Assembly: GCA_002708765.1 (NCBI GenBank)
Contig: PAPD01000012.1
Span: 27,283-91,282, forward strand
Direction: 5' to 3'
DNA length: 64,000 nt
Source: Gammaproteobacteria bacterium
GTDB taxonomy: Bacteria; Pseudomonadota; Gammaproteobacteria; Pseudomonadales; Azotimanducaceae
A model generated the notes under the pieces. That model saw only the letters and a list, made by a program, of their open reading frames with translations, was not told the origin of the DNA and searched no databases. The position numbers were made by a program, and so were the translations under genes. Each line of letters starts with the position of its first letter. Position 1 is the stretch's first letter. Shown here in pieces: positions 47,259 through 55,085 of the stretch.

Positions 47259-48152
47259 GTGTTAGTTATCGTTTCAGGTGCAAGTGGTCATATAGGTGAC
47301 GTTTTGATTGATCGTTTGTTGTTGAGGACCACTAATCAGGTTCGGGCTCTGGTTAGATCAGTATCAGCGAAAGCAGGACTTCGTGAAAAGTTCCCCTCTC
47401 TGGATGTAAGACTGGTAGATTATTCAGATCCCGGATCAATAGCTGCCTCGTTGACGGATGATGCCCATCTGATACATCTCGTGGGTACGATTCGTGAAAC
47501 GAAAGATCATCCTTTCAAGGTTATTCATCAAGATATCTGCAGGTTGATAGTTGAAAGCGGAATAAAGCTGAGAAAGATAACTGCCTTGAGCATTGTAGGC
47601 GCTAGTTTGGATTCCGCTAATCCTTGTTTAAGATCCCGTGCGGAAGCAGATAGAATTCTTGATGAAGGTGTTTGTCCTGCAGTCATTATCCGAATTCCCA
47701 TGGTTCTGGGAGGAAACGATCACGCGTCTAGGTCGTTGAGAAAAAAAGGTCGGCGAACTTTTGTTTTTGGCTTTAGAAATTCTTCCCGAGAACAACCGAT
47801 CTTTATTGATGATGTAATCGAAGCATTGTTTTTCACCCTAGAACAAAATTCTATTGAGGGAGTAATTGAGCTCGGTGGTCCCGAGTCTTTGCCCAGAGAT
47901 GAGCTTATCAAACGGGCAAGCAAACTCGTTGGAAATAATCCATGCGTAGTTTCACTACCTATGTGGATAGGCAGTGGCATCGGTTTTTTGCTCGAGAAGG
48001 TTCAGCGAGAACCACTCATTTCCAGATCAACATTAGGAGTTCTGGATCATGATGATGAAGTAGAAAATCACTTCGCTTTAAGGATGCTGGGTCGGTCCCT
48101 GACACCTTTAGATGAAATGCTGAAAAAAACAATGGCGGCTGATAAAGGCTAG
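47259..48152 (+). CDS. NAD(P)H-binding/NmrA-like epimerase family protein
   Basis: 'VIVSGASGHIGDVLIDRLLLRTTNQVRALVRS', 'IFIDDVIEALFFTLEQ'; GTG start. Confidence 0.85.
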   Translation: MLVIVSGASGHIGDVLIDRLLLRTTNQVRALVRSVSAKAGLREKFPSLDVRLVDYSDPGSIAASLTDDAHLIHLVGTIRETKDHPFKVIHQDICRLIVESGIKLRKITALSIVGASLDSANPCLRSRAEADRILDEGVCPAVIIRIPMVLGGNDHASRSLRKKGRRTFVFGFRNSSREQPIFIDDVIEALFFTLEQNSIEGVIELGGPESLPRDELIKRASKLVGNNPCVVSLPMWIGSGIGFLLEKVQREPLISRSTLGVLDHDDEVENHFALRMLGRSLTPLDEMLKKTMAADKG

Positions 48153-48973
48153 ATTAAGTTTTCGAGCAGATCGTCGGCTTTGTAGCGGAGATACAGGTTT
48201 GATAAATTCTGTCCTCTACTGCTTCCTGCGTTGATTACAGCGATGGGGATTCTTTTTTCTGCAGCGTGCCTTAAAAATCGATATCCAGAGAAAACTTTTA
48301 AGGAGGTTCCTATTGCGACGAAGCCATCTGATTCATTAATTTTTTGGTACACTGTATTTACCAAGTCCCTGTTAACACTGTCTCCAAAGAAGGTGACATT
48401 AGGTTTTAAATCACTTTGGCAGCTTTCGCAGATCGGGGTTTTTATATCCAGGGATCTATAACTATCTATGTGGGCGTCTCCATCAGGGTTTGTTTGACCG
48501 GATTCTTTAAGGAAAGGGTTCTCGCTTTTTAATAGACGTTGGATGTAGCTTCGTTGATAGATTCTGGGGCAGCCCAAGCAGATTACTTGATCTATGCGGC
48601 CATGCAGATCGAGCACTATTCGGGAGCCCGCTAGCTGATGCAGTCTGTCAACATTTTGAGTTACAACAAGGGAAAGTTTTTCTGCCTCTTCCAGTTGTTT
48701 TAGTCCATAGTGGGCTGGTGAGGGTTTCGCTCTGTTTATGGTGGGCCAACCGGCATAGCTTCTCATCCAATACCGTTTTCGGGAAGATCGTTTAGCTAAA
48801 AAATCCTGGTGTTTTATTGGTGTGCCTGCTTGCCAGTTACCGGCGAGACTTCTGTAAGTCGGAATACCACTTCCAGAGCTTATACCTGCTCCCGTAAGTA
48901 CAACTAACCTTTCTTTGTCAGAAAAGAACTTTCTCAGAATTTTTCTACCGGAAGCAACAGACACATTTAGCAA
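48149..48973 (-). CDS. Sir2 family NAD-dependent deacylase (sirtuin)
   Basis: 'VLTGAGISSGSGIPTYRS', 'VTQNVDRLHQLAGS', Zn cysteines 'CLGC...CESC', 'FGDSV', 'AIGTSLKVFSGYRF'. Confidence 0.92.
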   Translation of the reverse strand: MLNVSVASGRKILRKFFSDKERLVVLTGAGISSGSGIPTYRSLAGNWQAGTPIKHQDFLAKRSSRKRYWMRSYAGWPTINRAKPSPAHYGLKQLEEAEKLSLVVTQNVDRLHQLAGSRIVLDLHGRIDQVICLGCPRIYQRSYIQRLLKSENPFLKESGQTNPDGDAHIDSYRSLDIKTPICESCQSDLKPNVTFFGDSVNRDLVNTVYQKINESDGFVAIGTSLKVFSGYRFLRHAAEKRIPIAVINAGSSRGQNLSNLYLRYKADDLLENLI

Positions 48974-48995
48974 GTTTTCTAATCTAGATTTTAAA

Positions 48996-50048
48996 TTAGA
49001 GAGCTTTAGCGATCAAATTGCTTAGTTTGTCACAGTTTTTAACTCTTTCATCTCCAGTCGTTCCCAGAAAACTCACGTTGAGAGAGGTAACACCATTTTC
49101 CTTGAAAGCTTGCAGGCGCTCTTTGACAAAACTTTCAGGGCCTACTAGTGAAGTAGCTTCTAGGTATGATGCAGGAATCGCCGCTTCTGCTTCGGATTTT
49201 CTTCCTTCCAGGTACAGTGTTTGAATTTTTTCTGCTTCTTCTTCGTATCCATATTTTCTGAATACCTGATTGTAGAAGTTCTTCTCCTTTGCACCCATTC
49301 CTCCTACATACAGAGCTATTCCCGGACGCGCCATGTCCCGATAGGATTCCAGTCCCTCTCCTATCGCTACTGACCCTCCCGCATATACGTCTAGAGGTGG
49401 ACGACTAGGATCTCGTTTTCTATTTCCTTCGATAAGCGCATTACCCCAAACGTCTTTTGCGCCTTCTGCCATATAAAAAGCGGGCAACCAGGCATCCGCC
49501 AATTCCGCCGTCATTGCTACGCTTTTTTCTCCAAGGGTTGCAAGCGCTATAGGAATTTCATCTCTATAGGGATGGTTGATAATTTTCAGGGCTTTCCCGA
49601 GACCAGTCCCCTGATCTTTGGGTAAAGGTATCTGGTACTTTTTACCGTCATGGTTCAGTTTCTCTTCTCTTCGCCAGGTTTTTCTGCATATCTCGACAAC
49701 TTCCCGGATTCGGGACATAGGAGCGTCGTAAGGTACTCCATGAAATCCTTCAATAACCTGAGGTCCTGATGCGCCCAGACCTAACATGCAGCGGCCCTCG
49801 GAAAGCGAGTCTATTCCGGCTGCGGTCATGGCCATTAGGGATGGGGTTCGGCTGTATATATTCAATATTCCGGAGGCTATAGTCACTTTTTCGGTTTTAG
49901 CGGCTATGTAACCCATTGCCGAAACAGCATCGAACGAGTACGCCTCCGGGACCCACACCACGTCGAGGCCCGCTTTTTCCATCTCTACGATTTCATTGGT
50001 GGCTCCAACAAATCCGTGCGCATAGCTCATCAAGGTAGATATTTTCAT
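48996..50048 (-). CDS. LLM class flavin-dependent oxidoreductase
   Basis: 'LDVVWVPEAYSFDAVSAMGYIAAKTEKVTIASGILNIYSRTPSLMAMTAAGIDSLSEGRCMLGLGASGPQVIEGFHG'; start placed at MKISTLMSYAHG. Confidence 0.9.
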   Translation of the reverse strand: MKISTLMSYAHGFVGATNEIVEMEKAGLDVVWVPEAYSFDAVSAMGYIAAKTEKVTIASGILNIYSRTPSLMAMTAAGIDSLSEGRCMLGLGASGPQVIEGFHGVPYDAPMSRIREVVEICRKTWRREEKLNHDGKKYQIPLPKDQGTGLGKALKIINHPYRDEIPIALATLGEKSVAMTAELADAWLPAFYMAEGAKDVWGNALIEGNRKRDPSRPPLDVYAGGSVAIGEGLESYRDMARPGIALYVGGMGAKEKNFYNQVFRKYGYEEEAEKIQTLYLEGRKSEAEAAIPASYLEATSLVGPESFVKERLQAFKENGVTSLNVSFLGTTGDERVKNCDKLSNLIAKAL

Positions 50049-50181
50049 ATAGAAGACACTCTTAAAATTTGAATGCCACCAGTTTAAGTCTGCCATCAAC
50101 CAAAAATCAAACGAACATTTCTTCAGTAATTCTTATCCACAAAAGATATTGGTTTTGTTATGTTTTCTAGAGAGGAATGAA

Positions 50182-51522
50182 CTACTGCCCTAACTGGAGG
50201 ATCAAGTTTCCTGAGGAATCGTATATTACGGTGTAGCTCTTTCCTGCAATGAAGTCCAAAGAGAGCAGGGTTAGTGTCTCCGAACTGTCTTCATTAGCTA
50301 CAATTAGATCTGCTGGGCGAGCGAGAACTTCCGTCGTCCCGGAGCCTCCAAAACCGAAATCATTAAGTAAGGGGTTTTGGTCCTTGATGTCGTCCCCTGG
50401 TTCAACTGCATATAGATCTAGTGTCTGGTCACTTCCATTGACAAATTTAAACAAAGCTCTGTCGATAACGGGCCGGAAATCATCAAGGGTGCTGAGGGAT
50501 CTAGTAGCAGGTTTATCCAGATCAGATTTGTCAGAAAAGACAAAAAGGCTTTGAAAATTTCCCTTAACCCCGGTTTGCGAGCTTTCTTCCAGAGACGCTT
50601 CATTATCGTTGATATCCAGATTAATTTCTCCACTCATGATTTCCCGGTAATCGGAAACATCTTGAAAGTTTATTTCGCCGAATCCCGTGTCCCCTAGGAC
50701 AACAGATACCTGTTCAAAGTCACTGAAATTTCCTGCTCTCGCAAATGCTGGTTGATTTATGTCGGGGATGATGCTGCGACTTGCGGACAGAGTCCGTATT
50801 ACGTTTACGTGTTCTTCCTGGTTAGGTCCGAAGTCGTCTACTATTGCAAAAAGTTCGTTGGATTTGTCTGGTATCTCTATTGAGCCACTATCGAAAATCA
50901 GTTTTCCTGATGCAGTTTCGGTAATTCTGAGTTGCCGTTCAGTTCCCGATGCTACGGCGATCAGGTCTGAAAAGGTTCCTCTGTTAAGAGTGGCCAGAGG
51001 GGTCAAAGAGCTCAGGTCTTCGTTTAAAGCGCTCAGAAAAATACTAACCATGTCAAAGTTGCTCGAATTAGAAGCAAACCAGAGCATAGCTTCACCATCG
51101 GGTCGATCGGATGGAAGTTTGCCTTCATGGTTCACGATTTGAATATTAGGCTCGTTTAGACTTCCCATTATCAGAAAACTTGACAATGCATCTTTCTGAA
51201 CTACCTGGTCCTCTCCTTCGGCTACAATGATTTCGTTGTCGCTATCAAACTCTTCTACGGTATTGAAGTATATGATCTTCCAGTCATAATCATCCGCCGC
51301 CCGTAACTCGACCGGGCTGGTAAATGGGAATTGAACAGACGATCTGGTTAGCCCATGTAAAATGGTGAGGTTCGGGCTATCGGCCATCAGATTAACAAAT
51401 TGAGCGGAGCCTTCATCTACCACGAAGTCAGTATCTTCATTAAATCCCGGATCCGATCCGCAACCTGAGAGATATAACAGAACTGTTATCGACGTTAGGA
51501 ATAGCACGCGCTTTTTTTGCAT
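50182..51522 (-). CDS. Predicted lipoprotein, possibly DUF4397-like
   Basis: Lipobox 'LLYLSGCGSD'; 'FVNLMADSPNLTILHG' repeats. Confidence 0.65.
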   Translation of the reverse strand: MQKKRVLFLTSITVLLYLSGCGSDPGFNEDTDFVVDEGSAQFVNLMADSPNLTILHGLTRSSVQFPFTSPVELRAADDYDWKIIYFNTVEEFDSDNEIIVAEGEDQVVQKDALSSFLIMGSLNEPNIQIVNHEGKLPSDRPDGEAMLWFASNSSNFDMVSIFLSALNEDLSSLTPLATLNRGTFSDLIAVASGTERQLRITETASGKLIFDSGSIEIPDKSNELFAIVDDFGPNQEEHVNVIRTLSASRSIIPDINQPAFARAGNFSDFEQVSVVLGDTGFGEINFQDVSDYREIMSGEINLDINDNEASLEESSQTGVKGNFQSLFVFSDKSDLDKPATRSLSTLDDFRPVIDRALFKFVNGSDQTLDLYAVEPGDDIKDQNPLLNDFGFGGSGTTEVLARPADLIVANEDSSETLTLLSLDFIAGKSYTVIYDSSGNLILQLGQ

Positions 51523-51555
51523 TAATTTGTCCAGAAGGGTAGGTAAATGTAGATG

Positions 51556-52251
51556 CTATCCTTTACTCGTCGCGGAGTCGAGATTCTCGATGCTTTTTCG
51601 AATAGTTGTTTCGGTTCTGCCCAGGTCGAGATAGCCTTTGTTGTTTCGCACGACGAACCAGCTGCCTGCGATAGCGCTTACATTGCGCAAACGAAGATAA
51701 TTTCTTGCCGTGGTATCATCTATTCCGCCCGAAGGTAAAAAAACAGTACTGCTAAAAATAGTAGATATCTGACGAAGATATTGCGGTCCTCCAATCGCTT
51801 CAGCAGGAAAAATCTTTATGGTTTTGTAACCGATAGAAACCAGTTGTTGAATTTCTGTCGGCGTAGCAGCGCCTGGGATATAGGGGGTGTCATTATTCCT
51901 CGCTTGCTCCAGGATATCTGCACTGATACCTGGACTGACCAGGAAGGATGCTCCTGCTTCGAGAGCCAGTTCGAAATGATCAATGGTTAATATGGTACCG
52001 GCTCCGACAACAAAATCGGGGAATTCTCTTAATACTTTTGCAATTCCTTTTGCGGCGTAATCGGTGCGGAATGTAATCTCCATTGAGTTGAGTCCGTTCC
52101 GCAAAAGAATTTCCGCGAGCTGGCATCCTTCAGATTCTTCTTCGAGAGTCAGGACCGGTAGTAGAGAGGAAGACAGTTCAAATTCTTTTTGCATTAACGA
52201 CCTTTTGATTTCGTCAGTTTTCTGGGCAGAATCAGACTTATTTTGTGACAA
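51556..52251 (-). CDS. eda: KDPG/KHG aldolase (2-dehydro-3-deoxy-phosphogluconate aldolase)
   Basis: 'LLPVLTLEEESEGCQLAEILLRNGLNSMEITFRT', 'VGAGTIL', 'YIPGAATPTEI', 'IKIFPAEAIGGPQYL', 'LPSGGID'. Confidence 0.92.
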   Translation of the reverse strand: MSQNKSDSAQKTDEIKRSLMQKEFELSSSLLPVLTLEEESEGCQLAEILLRNGLNSMEITFRTDYAAKGIAKVLREFPDFVVGAGTILTIDHFELALEAGASFLVSPGISADILEQARNNDTPYIPGAATPTEIQQLVSIGYKTIKIFPAEAIGGPQYLRQISTIFSSTVFLPSGGIDDTTARNYLRLRNVSAIAGSWFVVRNNKGYLDLGRTETTIRKSIENLDSATSKG

Positions 52252-52268
52252 TTATTTCCAGGTTGCTG

Positions 52269-52721
52269 CTAGCTATCGTTCTGGACTTTTTCACTCACCT
52301 CTAGCGTCTGAAATTCCCCCTCTATAACTCTTCCTGATTCTTCTGTTTCTTGTTGATTTTTTTTTGATGAAAACATCGGGAACAAATTTGACTGGGTTAT
52401 CAGTTCAGGCTTAAAGCTAGCTACCCAGAAAAGAAAACCCATGATATCAGTAATAAGCCCCGGAAATAGTAGCTGAATTCCTGCTATAAACTTTATCATT
52501 CCCGTGGCTAGAGCGTCTTCAGGTGTTTCTCCAGATAGTAATCCTCCTCTTATGCTCTCTAAAACCGATACCGGCGCAGTTTTCATTAGCGATATACCTA
52601 TTAGAGCTGTCGATATTATAAGGCCGATCGTTACTAGAGAACCAACTGCGGATCCTATTTCGATGAATAGTAATAACTCAGCGACAGGTAGAAGAATCAG
52701 GATAACTGATATTTTATTCAC
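52269..52721 (-). CDS. fxsA: FxsA family membrane protein
   Basis: 'LLPVAELLLFIEIGSAVGSLVTIGLIISTALIGISLMK', 'KFIAGIQLLFPGLITDIMGFLF'. Confidence 0.88.
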   Translation of the reverse strand: MNKISVILILLPVAELLLFIEIGSAVGSLVTIGLIISTALIGISLMKTAPVSVLESIRGGLLSGETPEDALATGMIKFIAGIQLLFPGLITDIMGFLFWVASFKPELITQSNLFPMFSSKKNQQETEESGRVIEGEFQTLEVSEKVQNDS

Positions 52722-52828
52722 TTGAGTATCCCTATGTTTATTATTCGAGAAGAGACATCATCGGACGCTGTGTAATTGATAATTGGCTTCATGTGGGAGA
52801 TTATCTCACTTTTTATTAGGTCGAGTCA

Positions 52829-53434
52829 GTGGAAAGTATATTTGTAAATGGACCTGAGGGTAAAATAGAGGCTCTTTTCGAGACTGGACACGCTTCACCC
52901 ATAGCTATCTTGTGTCATCCTCACCCGCACTTCGGCGGTTCTATGCATGATCGGATACTCGTTGCGTTATCAGAAAAGTTGCTGGAAATTGGCGTGAACG
53001 TTCTTCGTTTTAATTATAGGGGCGTAGGGAGATCGGAAGGGGTTTCTGAAGGGAACTCGAAGGAAGTAGCTGATGTTAAAGCGATCGTTGATTGGTTAAA
53101 GCTGGAAAGACCGTCAACTCCTCTTCTACTATGTGGATACTCCTATGGAGCCGCGCTCGCTTATAATGCCTTTGAAGAGATCTCTATAGAAGCTTTAGTT
53201 TTGATCGCGCCCCCTGGTAATTATGTCAGTCCACGGAATACAGTTTTCGATAATTGCTTAGTTATTCTGGCTCGGCAGGATCAATTTGTTTCGCTCGATG
53301 AGGCGGAGGAATTATTCGGGAGGGCTCGTGCAAAGATAGTAGTCATAGATGATGACCATTTTTTTGTTGATAACCTTAATCTACTGGTTAGCTTAATCGT
53401 TGATTTTCTTAAGGAGAAGGTATTTGGAATATAA
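52829..53434 (+). CDS. Alpha/beta hydrolase
   Basis: 'AILCHPHPHFGGSMHDRI', 'LRFNYRGVGRSEG', 'LLCGYSYGAALAY'; GTG start. Confidence 0.9.
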   Translation: MESIFVNGPEGKIEALFETGHASPIAILCHPHPHFGGSMHDRILVALSEKLLEIGVNVLRFNYRGVGRSEGVSEGNSKEVADVKAIVDWLKLERPSTPLLLCGYSYGAALAYNAFEEISIEALVLIAPPGNYVSPRNTVFDNCLVILARQDQFVSLDEAEELFGRARAKIVVIDDDHFFVDNLNLLVSLIVDFLKEKVFGI

Positions 53435-54242
53435 AACAATAGAGATCAGAAAAAGTGATGGAATGGTCACTATTTCTCTGAACCGCCCTGAACGATTGAA
53501 TGCATGGACTATGAGAATGCATATCGAATACAGGCATGCTCTTAAAGAGGCGGATGAGGACCCAGATGTTAGAGCTATTATCGTGACAGGAAATGGAAGA
53601 GGTTTCTGTGCAGGAGCTGATAGCCGAGCTTTAGAGGGAGTTAAAGAAAAGGGCTATGGCACGACAGGGCAAAACGAATTTGTATGGCCTGGGGGCGGTG
53701 TGAGCGAGCATTTCGCAGCTTCATTTGCGTATCATTTTGGTTTAAGCAAACCCGTGATTGCAGCATTAAATGGCCCTGCTGCAGGGGTAGGGCTTGTTTT
53801 GGCTTGCTATGCAGATATCCGGTTCTCTGTTCCGGGTGTCAAATTGACCACGAGTCATGGCAAACTTAATTTTCCAGCGGAATATGGTTTGTCTTGGGTT
53901 CTGCCCAAGCTGATTGGTCTTGGAAGAGCTAATGATCTTTTGTATACCAGTAGGGTGTTCATGTCTGATGAGGCGTTCGAGTTCGGGTTGATTAATTACC
54001 TTGTTCCTAGAGGTGATTTGATGGAAGAAACGAGAAATTATGTCAAGAAAATGATAACCCAAGTTTCGCCGGGATCATTGCGAGAAACTCGTCGACAAGT
54101 ATATAAAGATCTGCATCGCGATGTTGCTTCCTCGGTTAACGAGAGCGAAGCTCTCATAGTTAAAATGAGCGAAGACCATGATTTCAAAGAAGGGCTGGAT
54201 GCTTATCTGGAAAAAAGAACCCCTAGATGGGAAGGCAGATAG
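53424..54242 (+). CDS. Enoyl-CoA hydratase/isomerase family protein
   Basis: '[19 protein letters not shown]', '[19 protein letters not shown]', '[22 protein letters not shown]'; AAGGAG upstream of TTG 53424. Confidence 0.9.
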   Translation: MEYKTIEIRKSDGMVTISLNRPERLNAWTMRMHIEYRHALKEADEDPDVRAIIVTGNGRGFCAGADSRALEGVKEKGYGTTGQNEFVWPGGGVSEHFAASFAYHFGLSKPVIAALNGPAAGVGLVLACYADIRFSVPGVKLTTSHGKLNFPAEYGLSWVLPKLIGLGRANDLLYTSRVFMSDEAFEFGLINYLVPRGDLMEETRNYVKKMITQVSPGSLRETRRQVYKDLHRDVASSVNESEALIVKMSEDHDFKEGLDAYLEKRTPRWEGR

Positions 54243-54243
54243 T

Positions 54244-55071
54244 ATGGATCAGAAGCAGGATAATTCTTCGGCTGAAGCACCCTATTATCTCCCATTCGCC
54301 GATGAGATAGATGTTTTCAATGCCGCTTATGAGCAGCGGTTGCCAGTGCTTTTGAAGGGGCCAACTGGGTGCGGTAAGACAAGATTCGTCGAACATATGG
54401 CGCATCGTATTTTCTCTGGGAAAGATAGTGCCTTGGGTTCGCTTGAGACCATTGCATGCCACGAAGATTTATCAGCGACCGATATGGTAGGAAGATTTCT
54501 TCTCAAAGGAGATGATACAGTCTGGCAAGATGGACCACTTACCAGGGCGGTTCGAGAAGGGTCTCTGTGCTATCTTGATGAGATCGTTGAAGCAAGAAAA
54601 GATTCTACTGTGATTATCCATTCGCTTACGGATCATAGGCGAATCCTGCCGATAGACAAATTAGGTATTGTTCTTGATGCTCATCCCGATTTTCTTCTCG
54701 TGATATCCTACAATCCTGGGTACCAGAGCTTGTTGAAAGATCTTAAAACAAGTACCCGCCAAAGATTCGTGGCGATCGAATTTGATTATCCCAGCCTGCA
54801 AAATGAGGCGGATATAATATGTCATGAAACCGGAATTGAAGAGAGTGTGGCGTCTGGTCTAGCACTGGTCGGCGAAAAAATCAGAAATCTTGCTGGAAGA
54901 GGTTTTGATGATGGTGTTAGTACGAGGCTCTTGATATATGCAGCCCAGTTAATGAATTCGGGCATCGATTCGGGAAGAGCTTGTGACGTCGGTATTGTTA
55001 AGGCAGCGTCAGACGAAGTTTCTGTGCAAGACGCTATTCGACAAATCGTTAATGCAGTTTTTCCAATCTAG
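54244..55071 (+). CDS. MoxR-type AAA ATPase, CbbQ/NirQ/NorQ/GpvN family
   Basis: '[25 protein letters not shown]', '[49 protein letters not shown]'. Confidence 0.92.
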   Translation: MDQKQDNSSAEAPYYLPFADEIDVFNAAYEQRLPVLLKGPTGCGKTRFVEHMAHRIFSGKDSALGSLETIACHEDLSATDMVGRFLLKGDDTVWQDGPLTRAVREGSLCYLDEIVEARKDSTVIIHSLTDHRRILPIDKLGIVLDAHPDFLLVISYNPGYQSLLKDLKTSTRQRFVAIEFDYPSLQNEADIICHETGIEESVASGLALVGEKIRNLAGRGFDDGVSTRLLIYAAQLMNSGIDSGRACDVGIVKAASDEVSVQDAIRQIVNAVFPI

Positions 55072-55085
55072 AAAAAATCTTCATC

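Noticed and set aside
48149-48973. Sir2 protein as a defence NADase (Thoeris/DSR/SIR2-Argonaute type)
   Set aside because: Full Zn-binding cysteines and compact deacylase architecture with no TIR, Argonaute or DSR partner; reads as an ordinary sirtuin deacylase.
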